From the NCBI GenBank assembly GCA_949987705.1, contig OX465283.1, positions 137,046,101 through 137,110,100 on the forward strand: DNA of 64,000 nt. The letters are read 5' to 3'. This document shows positions 1 through 11,390 of this stretch, in pieces. A program made the translations under genes and the position numbers. The first letter of the stretch is position 1. Each line of letters begins with the position of its first letter. Source of the stretch: Thereva unica. Lineage: Eukaryota; Arthropoda; Insecta; Diptera; Therevidae. Under the pieces are notes generated by a model, which saw only the letters and a program-made list of their open reading frames with translations, was not told where the DNA came from and ran no database searches.

Positions 1-2940
1 AATATTCATCAGAGATATTTTCACACACCTTAATACAATTAATTATAATAATAAGTCAGCGCATACCAAAAAGAAAAATCATTGTGTCCTGATTCCCTTT
101 ATATTCAAGACGGACATCTGACAAATCTATACATGCATACATATTGACGCAATTCAACCACTCAAAAAAAATAATTTTGGAGAAAGTGTGACTTTCACTC
201 CCTATCAAAACTCAAAACTCACCTCGTATTTATTGGGGAGAACATTATGAAATCCCGAGCTCATATGATCGGCGCATTGCAATAAAATTCTAATAAAATT
301 TCCCACTAAACTACCCAACACTCACTTCACGTACAACAAACCGACAACTGGCGAGCTGGCTTCTTTTGTGCATCGGTAGTCTTTAAGTGAGATAATCCAA
401 AGGCCCATTGTACATAAAGAAAATGTTATGCAGTTGGCCTTTATATGCCCGTCATATGCCCGTATTTACACCTCAGTACTCGGCCATTTAAATCTTTTGG
501 TCAAGTTTGGACGTCCTGAGTTGGGTGTGCTTCCGTTAAAAATGGTTAAAACTCTACGGCCATCATACGTTCCTTAAAAACCCAAGCGGCCGATGTTCGC
601 CCGCTGTAAGTTTATTAATATTTGTAATCCGGTACATACCAAACCACTTTAAGTCAAATCCTAATTCACTGCAGCCCGTTTGGGGGAAACAGTAGAAAAA
701 CTCCATTTTCTTAAAATTATTGCATTCCTAACTAATACTGGAGATAAGGAGTGTCTTTTCAGATTTAAAAGGTAAATTTTCAGAGCTCCTTAGCTTTAGT
801 CAAAAACATGATCGACTCTGCTTCGTGCTACGCTTCCATATAATCTATTTCTTTTGAAACAGAACTATTTAAACAGGAAGTGTCTAAATACTTTGAACCC
901 AACGCACCATTTTCCCTGGTCTGAACTCTTTCAATCAAAAAAACTATGTAGGTACTCATATCTTAATTTAAATATTAGATTTTGCTTATAAATTTTATTT
1001 TATTACTTAATCAAATAAATCTCATAACACAACTAGAAAATTAAGATTTTTTTCCACCCAGCTGCATAGTAGTAACCAAAGCTATACATTATAACGTATC
1101 TAGAATAAGAACTGCAATATTTAATCGCACTTAAACCAGTTTTGATATGATATGATAGCACTTACTATTCACTTTATAGTGCAATGTGATTCCTTAATAA
1201 TGAGAAAACCCAAAGAAGTTCCACCACCGTCTTGTTTATCATCCTCTCACTTATCTCAGTTTTAAAGTTTACGCGGTTCTCAACTGATGATCGTGTTGGC
1301 GTGAATTGTGGTTGGATTACGTTGGTGCCGTTTGGTCTGATTCCGTATGTTAGTTGTCACAGTGCAAAATTGTTAACCAAGCACTGTGGTAAATATCAGT
1401 ATGAGCACTGCTCAAGCACACTTGGCTATTCCGTCATCTACTTCCACTTTCTAGCTTTCATCTTGGATTTTACCATTGTAGATTATAATCGGTGATGAGA
1501 AACCAACCGGAATCAGGTATCGATAGTGCAAAGTGATATATACGTCGACCTGGTACCAGGTACATTGCTGATAGCTCAGGATCGGATCTCGAGATTTATA
1601 AGAAATTCATTGAGTGCAATTTATGAGGTGAGCACTGATCAGATTGAGTTGACAAAAACCATATATCGATATCAGAAGACCTGCAGAAGGCGAACCAGAT
1701 CAGGGGTTCAATGATGCTGAGAAATGTCCCAATGTGGTCCGTTAGTGGTCACTTTAATGTCGATTTCGTGTTTGTGACAGTAGTTAAGAAATATTTCACA
1801 TGGAATCGACCGATCGACAGGTGCAGGGGCGGACATTTGCGCTGACGGATGGTAGTTCTCTACTGGTGGCGGAGCCTCACCTAATTATTCGCACCAGGCC
1901 CACTCCTGTTTGGCTGAGGGCAAAGCATTTGTACCGTATTCATGGTTCAAGTTCTCTTGATAGTGCATTGAACTGCATTGCACATTTCTAGGTATACCGA
2001 GTAGGAGGCCATTTCTAGGAGTGGGAAAATTCTTGTAATAAAATTTACTATAATAATTTACCTTTGATAAATTTAGTCATTTATCAAATATCTGAGAGAT
2101 GCGCAGCGGTGGCATTAAGGAAAAACCCGGCATAGATTTTTGCGTAATATTTTATTCGCAAAAAAATATGCAAAAATAGATGCTTTTATCTATAAATACC
2201 AGTTTTATTTCTTACATATCACGCACTTCTTATTCAATCAACACCTGGAAAGAGAATTCCAGAGAAATTTAGGATTCAGCAAAGTTTTTATAAGTGACTC
2301 TTTCAAGGTGATCTTTCAGCATCAGTTGTTAAATTCAAGTTACATTCTTTTTATTTCTCTTCAAATATTTTTAACTAATTTATGGTATATAAAAAATATA
2401 TTACTATTTGTCGCTAAGTCAATATTTAATTTGTGCGTAAAATTTAGATAGTTGAAAAGGAATTCGGCTTTTGGAATTTAAACTGGATAATTCTAAACTA
2501 TCGCCTATCTTAATTCATGGATGTTGATCGAGCAGAGAAATGCTAGCAAATATTATAATAAAATATATTTTTAGAAAATACCAATATGTAGGCAATGGTA
2601 AGGCAAAACTTTCGTTTATTTAAACTTTGGGTTGTACCTGTATGCACTAAGATTCAGATTAATAAAAAAATCTTTTTGTCCAGCATTAATATTATCCTTC
2701 TTGACCCCTCTGGGGAGCATAGGCCTTCCACTAAGCTTCTCCATCGAATTCTGTTTGGAACTATTCCCTTAGTTTCAATTTGCAATAATTTAAAATTTCT
2801 TTTATTACAGTTTTCCTTCAGGTGTTTTTCGTTCTAGTAACTCTTATACTTCCTTGCGGATTCCATCCAAAAGTTTTTTTTGTTAATACATTTTGTTTCC
2901 AATGCACATATTTATAAGCGGTCTATTTTTCTTTGAATCT
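1..2940. other. No gene recognised, AT-rich intergenic DNA
   Basis: Only short open frames occur here (largest about 100 codons near 2140-2451), with low-complexity translations and no recognisable domain, splice pattern or signal peptide. I see no repeat shared with the rest of the window. It is most simply intergenic or intronic sequence. Confidence 0.5.
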
Positions 2941-2941
2941 C

Positions 2942-3300
2942 TGCTCTTCAGTTAGCTAGAAGTGAGATGTCTACCTCCTCCCGTAACTTCTCTGCAGTCT
3001 TTCTTCATTATTTCATCAAATGTAATAAAGAAGAGTAATGTTGAAAAAGGACAACCTTGTTTTAGTCCAGTTGTCATTGCTATTGGATCACTTAATTGTC
3101 CATTATGGCAAATTCTTAGCTCTCTTTCATCGAATAGCATCATGATCATTTTAATTAATTTTGTTGGTACTTTCTTCTTTTTCAAAGCCATATGGATGGT
3201 GTTGAATTCTGACTCAAAATCTACCAAGGTAATGTATAATGGTGTTTCGATTCTATCGGTTGGAAAAGAATGACATTTTCTGCTTCCGAGTTGCAGCAAG
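2942..3300 (-). pseudogene. Non-LTR retrotransposon reverse transcriptase fragment
   Basis: Read on the minus strand, 3299-2952 stays open and gives the middle of a LINE reverse transcriptase. It has a block like LYITLVDFESEFNTI (the first catalytic Asp motif, normally F-x-D-F-x-x-A-F-D), then a VPTKLI segment, HNGQLSDPI, and GLKQGCPFSTLLF (normally G-V-R-Q-G-C-x-L-S-P-L-L-F). The YADD active-site box and both element ends are absent. It is a truncated, decayed insertion with no visible ends. Confidence 0.75.
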
Positions 3301-5384
3301 TTGATAGTGAATAATAAATCATTATTAAAACGGGTTGACGAAAAACAGATAATACTTAATAAGTAAGTTTCGATTCACGGCGCAATTCAATCCATATGGG
3401 TTGATATTAAACCGTAGTTATACATAGGCCTGTATGTCACTAGGCCTGTATGTCACTATTATACCGTAGTTAATGAAATTACGAGCATGAGGCACCTAAA
3501 AAGCTGAGACAAATTGTCAGGGCTGCACCCTTTTGTTTTTCATCAATCAATAGTCCAAAAATTATGACTAGAAAGAATATCAGGAAAAATTACCAACAGA
3601 ACTTGGTATTTATAACCTCCATCTTAGTTAAAGGATTTAATTTAAAACTAACACCACCTGGCCTTCAGCTCCTATCACAAACAGCACATCAACGTCATCT
3701 TCTGCTGTCCCAGGGCCGTGCCCGGCTAGTGTTCATTTCTTAATGTTCAATTTCATCTGACATTTTAGTTCTGAAATTTGGACAGTGATCTCAAGTGCAT
3801 CATGAAATTTAGCGTGGAGGGAGTGGGTTCGTCCCAGGGAAGTTTTCTCTGATGCTCCGGATACTGCTGATAACAAAAAACATGATTCCCCTTGAACCCC
3901 AATTTACCATGTATGATATATGGTAAAGAGCATTGATTTCTAAGGCTGAGGTCAACGGCAAATGGATAACTTGGAAGGTTAATGGTCAGGATTTTAAATT
4001 GACAATCGTTGAGTCGTACCCTATTCACCATTATTGTCCAAGACGTTTAATGCTCACCTAATCAAATACAAATACTGGTTCCAGGCGGTACATAATAAAT
4101 ATAACATAAAATTTTGTAAAACCCAATATACAAAGCTTGCATGAAACACAAAATCATTATGTAATAAGATTATATAAAGCCGACTTGAAAGCTAATCTAT
4201 CAGCAGTTAATCAATCATGGCATAAATTTCATTTAATAAACGAGAGCAATACGTTATTGGTTCAGGCTGGTCCTATGCAGAGAAACAAACAATGGAGGTC
4301 TAAATCTCAAGGAAGAGCAGATTTAATACGAAAACATAACATATCTCTGACAAGCATAGTACATACTAGCAATGTTTCTTCTAGTTTCTAAATCCTGAAG
4401 TCCTAGAAGCAAACATCTGGAATTCTAAGAAGAGATAGAATTCTGCCAATAGATCTTCTGAAGAGAAAACCTAGTAAAGGACCGAAAGTCAGTAGTCATC
4501 AACAATATCCGAATCCAACGATATCCAAAAAAGCTCTTCTGGCGAATACACTGCAAGGACAGCCCAGTGTTGTGGAAAAGACAAGGTATTAACTCAGAAG
4601 AAGTACCGCGAAAAACTTCAACCGCCAACCATGACCAGGCCCAACGACATATTAATATACTTGTGATCGCAGGAACGTGGTTAATTCTTAACGTTAACTT
4701 TTCAGAATGAAGAAATTTTAAACAACAGCTTGTCAGTTGTAAGGTTAGGCAACGATAAAAGAAAAATAAAGAAAATTGTGAAGTACTGATAAGTGGTCCA
4801 AAAACTGAAAAGTTGAATCTATAACTCAAAATTCAGGTATTGTAGCAGGGATGACTTACTCAAAAGCTACTGAGGGTTTCTTAAGAACTTGTTTCGGAAA
4901 AATTAGAGAGAAATTTTGTTATACCTGTTGGGTTTGAGTGCATTAAATGCATATTATATAAGTTTTTTTATCAAGATACCATGTTTGCCCTACTGGAAAG
5001 AACATTTAAAATTTAACAATTAATAGGGCAGTATAATTTCCTTCTAATTTTAATATCAATTAAGCAAAAATTTAACTTACTGACCTGCTCTAAAAACCTC
5101 GTAACCAAGTCCAAATATTCCATTCCTTTTACCCTGCTTTACTTCAGTAAATTAATGAAAATAAATCATCGTAAAATGATCCATTTGGGCCGTGAGTTGT
5201 CTTCTTCTCCAAGGAGATAATTTAATTTACAACAATCGAACTTTCCATATGCATCGCTGCATGCGCCATATACCCGTCTCACCAGGTCGGATTTATTAGG
5301 GTGTCTCCGACTTCAGCTCTAAGATATCGCAACTGAGAACAAAACCAAATGCAAAAAAAAGAACTAATAAAAGCGATAAAGCGC
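3301..5384. other. No gene recognised
   Basis: Open frames at 4137-4391 (+) and 4425-4829 (-) look fortuitous: no motif, and no start or splice context. The text near 3660-3740 is locally GC-richer but carries no known domain. Confidence 0.45.
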
Positions 5385-6510
5385 AGTCCTCCTTCAGTTG
5401 TCAGTGGAATCGTGTAAACAAACAACTCCTCCTAGTCGCAACAAAGGAAATTATCTCTGTCCTCAGTGTCAGTAGAGTGATTCAGTGCGAAATTTGAGGT
5501 GGACTGTTCGGCGCATCTTGCGCATACTTCTGGTCTGCGATTTCGCGATTTCGTTGTATAGAATTCGCACTGTGCATTGAGTAATTCGTGCAATAAGACT
5601 ACAGAACAGGAAAAAAATAAGCAATGGCAATCGTAAATTTAAACAAAATAAAATCTAGTAAAGTACTAATACTTCACACTCCACCACCCAGCGACTCGCG
5701 CGGCTAGATTGCTGCGCCGCCACACTTCTTTGGACGATCGAAAGCGATCGAGGCTTAGTATGCGCCGACAATTAGTTGCTATTTGGCCGCTTAGCGCTGA
5801 TTCAACATCTTCCCTCTTTGGTGGACTTGATTTGATCTTTTTCTTGTTTTGCACTATTTCGAGTTGTATCGAGGCGCATTTGCTTCCTTTTTTTCGCCAA
5901 AGGAACGAAAGGTGAAACAATATTCGGTTTTTACAATCAGCCCCGGCGAGGCTATCAGATTCACGCAAGGCTCGGCCAAATCGATTACGCCTGCGCAATA
6001 TCGCACTATGCAGGCGCAAACACCGTCTGCGGTGCACGAGTTCTCGATGTTTTGACGAATTTTTATTTTTGATGTTAAATAAGTTTTTATTGTTTACATG
6101 GCCGGGGAACAAAGAGTGACGTGAGAAAAGATTGATTTTTGGAACAATTTTTCAAACGTGAGATTGCGGCACACTGACTCTCGCATGCGCATGCACTCTA
6201 TGTTTTGGTTATACGAGATGGTGGCGCCCATTGAAAATGTATCGATAGTATACATCAATTAATGTTATTTTTTTGTTTTTTTAAATTTTATTTCGTATTA
6301 TTTGATCGTGTTGAAGGTGCCAAGTTTTCTTCCTCTTAATAGGATATCAACTGTCGACCAACAAGTAAAGAACTGCTGTGGAAGGTTTGATGTTAGTTGG
6401 GCTGGGTATCGTGAGGGGGATTGCATAGTAGCACAGTGGTAGCAGCTAATCGAGTTTGAATGGAAGTCAGCACAGTACCAGCACCAACAGCAGCGCATAA
6501 GTAAGTCTCA
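5385..6510. promoter_or_regulatory. CpG-rich promoter-like block, possible 5' leader of an unseen gene
   Basis: In AT-rich surroundings this kilobase is rich in CG dinucleotides. It holds a near-palindromic GCATGCGCATGC at about 6183-6194 (NRF-1/ewg-like), several GCGCA and TGCGC motifs at 5510-5525 and 5990-6020, and arthropod initiator-like TCAGT pentamers at about 5394, 5400 and 5481. A donor-like AAGTAAGT lies near 6500 after a purine-rich stretch. No long reading frame of known type is present. I infer a promoter with non-coding first exon(s) whose coding exons lie elsewhere, possibly far downstream on the + strand. An unmethylated or exapted repeat is the alternative. Confidence 0.3.
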
Positions 6511-8454
6511 AGTCTTCAAGTTTCTCGCCGTGATTTTAGTTCTTCTCAGAAGATTCCCGCGAAAGGATTGTGAAGAAAATTACTGCATAGTGGTAGAACA
6601 CATCGATCAGTTCGATCGGTCGCTTTCGTCGTCACTGATAATCTTTTGGTATTCAATTTCGATTTTTTTCTAAAAAAAATTTTTCATTCTTTTTCTTAAA
6701 TTCGAAAGCGATTTTGGTGCACGTTTTTAGTGTGTTTTTTTATATTCTTTGTGTTTTGTGCATATTTAGATCACTTTTGCAATTTTTTATTTTTTCGTTT
6801 TTTAAGTTTAAGAATTTATGAAAAGTTTATAGTGTATTATTTTTGTTTCGATGTTTTGATGGGAATCAAATTTCATATTCTGGTATGTTTTGTATTAGCT
6901 TTTCGTTTTTTTTTAATATGATTTTTTGTTTGTAAAAGGTTCATTCGCTTATCGTAATGTCATATAATTTTTTTTGTAAATATATGCATTTTTTAAAATA
7001 ATATCTGTTCAGTTTTAAAATTTGTTAATATGTAATTTCTCTGCTACGCATTTAACTTCTGATATGCAACAAAAAATTATATGAGTTTAATCTATATAAA
7101 GTTAATATATTGAATGACATTGGAAAATCATTTGCTTAATACGTCATAAATTGCTTCAAATTGTAATTAAGTTTAATCAAATATAACATGCATTTATCTG
7201 AATGACGAAATTACAAATAAATAAAATAGAAAGATTTTATCAAAACCAGAAATAATAAAATTAAAAAAGAGTAAATGCATGCTGAAAGCACGAACTAATT
7301 TTCTTATTAGGTCTGCATGCACCAGATATGATTTATTACACTTTCGCTGGTTTTCCAAATATATGATAAATCACACAAAATAAAATACAGATAAAGTATT
7401 TCTTTCTTCGTACATTGTTGTCGTTTTAGTGACGAATTCTTGCAAGAAGCCTCAGAAATAATTGGTACTGCAGTAGTTGCGTTCGCATATAAGTTTTATA
7501 AGATTACCGATGAACTAATTTAAAAATGTTTGCCAATTACAGCTGTTCCATTTCAAAGTAAATAATTGTTAAAATTTACTATTAAAGGTATTACTAGTGC
7601 ATATTCAACGATTTGAAAGTTCTTTGCTAGATCCACATATTAAGAGTTGGTCTGCTAGCTAATATACAGATTTTTCATTGTATTTCATTAATAACTTTAG
7701 AAAAGTTCCTTCGAAACGAAATTAAATTTTAATAGCTGAGTTGAACCTTATTAAATTAGACAATTTTTTTCAATCGTTGACTTTTTACCATTAATACATG
7801 GCCGTAATTTTTCGTTGACTGATCCAAATAAAATGGACATGCCTCTTTTAATTTTAGCCTTTACAGTAGGTATATAGAACTTCTACAGAAATTGAAACAA
7901 ATTGCAAATGCGCTCACCAAAAGTATTAAACTGTTTGATGGATGTGATATTTGATTCTGGCACTATCACAACTTCTTGCATGCCAGTATCCGCAATATTT
8001 GTTTCGTAATGTATCAAATAGTGTGAAATGCGTCTTTCATTTTATTTAAAATACCCAGACTGAAATCAATCAGACCAAGTTTTATGCTACACACTCTAAG
8101 TATTTTCACCATATTACAAATTCGATTAGCCAACAAAGACCACACGACTTTTGCTTATATAATTTAATTTTTTGAAGAATCATCTTGATACCCTTAACCA
8201 AATTCAATGTTCGTTATCTTAATATTAAAGCTGTTTGCCACTTATCAAACCAAAATTAGCATTTCTTCACTTTAAAAATGATCTATTATTTAGTTGATTA
8301 GCTCGTTCGTTTAGCTTACAACAAGTAAGTTTCATTATACTGCTACAAAGAATCCATACATATATTATATTTATAAAATTCAATCTTTTTTATGTGGCAG
8401 TTCTTAAGCTCAGGTATTACCCTTTGTACTACAAGTCTGTCGTGTTGTTGGTCA
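6511..8454. other. No gene recognised, AT-rich
   Basis: Long T-rich and A-rich runs, stop codons in all frames and no repeat partner seen in the window. Intron or intergenic. Confidence 0.5.
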
Positions 8455-9420
8455 CATCATGATGCAAAGTGTAGTAGGCTTTATTAATTCGAAGCGTAGA
8501 ATAGGCAGGACAGCATTTATTTCGGTAGAGCAACCGTTGTGATAGTAGCGATAGAATTTTGTCAGGGATGCTACATTCTTACGGTGGCACAAATCGTAGA
8601 GCAAACTCGCACCAAATAAGAAAGTTGCATTCAAGAATAGGCCGAATGTATGATTTCTATATTACAATACATCCCGGGACGATGGCTTGAAGAGAAACTT
8701 TCACCTCTTAAAATATCGCAGCAGCTGAGATATCGCAGGCACACTTGTTTGGAAATTTAGAATACATAATCATTCCAATGTAGGCCGTTGGGTAGTGATA
8801 AGTTAAAGGAGTAGGTAATGTTGTTTGTTTGATGTTGTTTCTCATCAGCTTTTTCCTGCAAGGATTTATCGAACTAACATCGTTTATCGTTAACTCATTC
8901 AATATTAGTAAATTGTAGAGGGTATTGTGTAGTTCCACAATCGAGTTGTTCTATTTATAAACGAACTTCTACACCATAATGTGCGCGAACAGGAGGGCTG
9001 TAGGGTATAGGGGTGAGCCGAGTTGGCTAGTCTTGTTTTGCGGGTAAAAATTTGCGTGTAGGCAGGAGGCTCTTTATTTCAGTGGAGCAGTCACTGTGGT
9101 AATAGCGGTAAAACTTACTTAGCGCAGCTACATTCCTTTGGTGGCTTAAAGGGTCGATGAAGGAGCAAATTGTGCCATCACCAATGAGTTGCCCAGGATG
9201 TTAAAAGATGGGTCACCTATTAGGTTGTCCTCGTTGACTGAAATAGAGGGAAGGTCGGTACAGGTTTTGGTGGAGATAAGTCAGTACTTTGTTTTTGATG
9301 CGTTGAATTCGATCCGATTCTTGGGGCCGCAGTCAAGAATGAGTTCGCGTTGGCTTATTTACTCGAGAAAACTCCAATTTTGGCCAACGGCAATTTGTTG
9401 GTGTCAACATTATTAAACCG
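8455..9420. repeat. Degenerate duplicated segment, possibly LINE-derived
   Basis: The stretch at about 8475-8600 (wording like TTATTTCGGTAGAGCAACC ... GCTACATTCTTACGGTGG) recurs in diverged form at about 9070-9160 (TTATTTCAGTGGAGCAGTC ... GCTACATTCCTTTGGTGG). The block is GC-richer than its flanks. No conserved catalytic motif is readable, so the LINE origin is a guess. Confidence 0.35.
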
Positions 9421-10320
9421 TGTTTCTCCCATGGTAGAGAAGTGTAAGTAGATTGTTCAAGGGTTGGAAAATCTTAATATTCTAGCTCGAAATGGCAGAA
9501 CATTGAGCATAGTGTATTATGAAGCTCTGTAAACATTCGGCATGTCTGCCTCTCTCCCCAAAAAAAATTAGAGCATCAATAACACAATGGATCTGACATA
9601 GTTTATGGAGACTACACTATGTTCCTAATGGTTGTTTGCAAAAGGGGAAACTTTTCATTTTATATCGCACAGGCAAATGTAAAACCCCTACTTGAACCCT
9701 TGAATATGTTCTCTTTCAATATCAATGGGAACTTTTAAGTTTATTGGTTCGAGTACAAATAATTTAGTTTACGAATACATATACGAACCCACAAGTAGCA
9801 CTGCCGGACGTATACACGCCTCTGTTCCAGATATGAATGTATTTATAATCGACCATTTCTAACGCGAGTGTCACTGTACCAAGCGGTCCCCCAACTGAGT
9901 GCTAACCGTGTCTAATGCTGCTTAACCTTCACAATCGAACGAGAACCGATCTATTGAGTATGCTTATGCTACTTCTCTATGGCCACCAAGATAATTGCCA
10001 ATTTTCTTCGTCCTAAACAATTCTTTAAAGCTCTAGTTTACTTTAGTCTAGAAAAGTGTAAACGGATATTCGAAAGGCATTTGTATCGCGACTTTTGCCA
10101 TGTTCAAGCTCAATTGGGATTCAAATTGTTGTTGGACCCTCATAACATTTGCAGTTATTACGCTACTGGTCCACATAACAGGGAAATTTGTTCGTTAGAC
10201 CGTAAATTCTCAATGAAATAGCCGTCGGAGTGTCAGTGCAGCTACGATTACGAAATGATTTTCCTTAGTTTTATAGACAAAATTCTATAGAAAGTCTCTG
10301 CGACCTAAAGTTTCTATTGT
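9421..10320. other. No gene recognised
   Basis: Nothing beyond short open frames. An 80-codon frame at 9979-10221 has no signal peptide, domain or splice context. Confidence 0.4.
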
Positions 10321-10321
10321 T

Positions 10322-10385
10322 GGTGTTCTTCTTCTTTAACAGCTCTAAATCCGGGATCCGGTCCTGGCCTCTCGCAACAAATGTG
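10322..10385 (-). repeat. Short scrap of a LINE 3' end
   Basis: The words TTCTTCTTTAACAGCTCT and GGGATCCGGTCCTG followed by CCTCTCGCAAC match the 3' end of the LINE fragment inside the large palindrome (20316-20400). Only about 60 bases are alignable by eye. Confidence 0.5.
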
Positions 10386-10762
10386 TCGCTCACGGTAAAA
10401 GCGGTGCAGCTCCACACTTCAAAACACTAGAGGTTGAAACGCTTTGGAGCCATATAACGTCACAGCATCCGCTACAAAAACCGAAGCAACACCACAAATG
10501 CACTATAATTGCACATATAGTGCACTTCTAAAGCCGCCCACCAATTTCGCCATAGCGAAAGATATGACAAAATGCGAGTCCAATAAAATCAACCACCAAT
10601 ACTCTAAAATACGGAGCCACACCACTCTTCCGTTGAAGTTGAACCACACAAATGTTGCTCGTAATGTTGCGAGCAATTATATGAAATTAATGCTGCATCT
10701 ATCTACTTTTACAATAGTATAGGCAGCATTTATAAGGTGGAGAAGCATCTTATTTGTGAAAA

Positions 10763-11390
10763 TTTTACAACTAAAAGAAAAAAAAGCTTTTCTTATCTAC
10801 TCGTATTCATATACTACAGTCAACAGTTACTACGTCGCAAATCAGAATCACAAACAAAACACAGAGATGCTGCTGTTAACAAAATTCAGCTACTCAAATA
10901 CTGAACTCGCGTCTATATGCATAATTTCAACTCAACCCAGCTAGCATAGTTGAGTCGAGTTTAGTCGACCCTGTTTCAACTCGACTCGCGTCTACATGTA
11001 GTTGGACTCGGATTCAATCTGAGTTCACATCATCATGTATACGTTCTAAGTGCTGGCAAATGCAATTTTATAACTAAAAGAAAAAGAAAGCTTATCTTAT
11101 CAACTCTTTTTTATATGCTACAGTCAACAGTTACTACGTATACATAATGAGTTGAATAGTTGAGTTGCGGTTGAATTGAATTTTTGGCTCGCGTCACGAA
11201 TCGCAAACAAAACACAGAGATGCTGCTGTCAACTAAATTCAACTACTGAATCTGCGTATATGTATATGCATAATTTCAATTCAACCCAAGTAGCACAGCA
11301 GAGTCGAGTTTAGTCGACCTTTTTTCAACTCGACTCGCGTCTAAATGAGTTCATCTGATCATGTATACGTACTAAGTGCCTCCAAATGCA
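10763..11390. repeat. Tandem duplication (about 301 bp unit) of a CAACTCAA-motif repeat
   Basis: The unit starting ATTTTACAACTAAAAGAAAA at 10763 recurs at 11064 as ATTTTATAACTAAAAGAAAA. Both continue through CTACAGTCAACAGTTACTACG, AAACAAAACACAGAGATGCTG, GAGTCGAGTTTAGTCGACC and CATCATGTATACG-like text. A third, inverted copy of the inner part lies at about 47996-48215. The DNA is dense in CAACTCAA/TTGAGTTG words, as is the MITE at 34394-34831. The second copy carries extra sequence around 11130-11190. Confidence 0.65.

Noticed and set aside
2140..2451. 103-codon plus frame as a membrane protein
   Set aside because: Phe/Ile/Leu-rich composition from AT-rich DNA and no supporting context.
5666..6112. 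148-codon minus-strand frame in the CpG-rich block
   Set aside because: Arg/Ser-rich translation typical of GC-rich antisense frames; no domain, and opposing frames are equally open.
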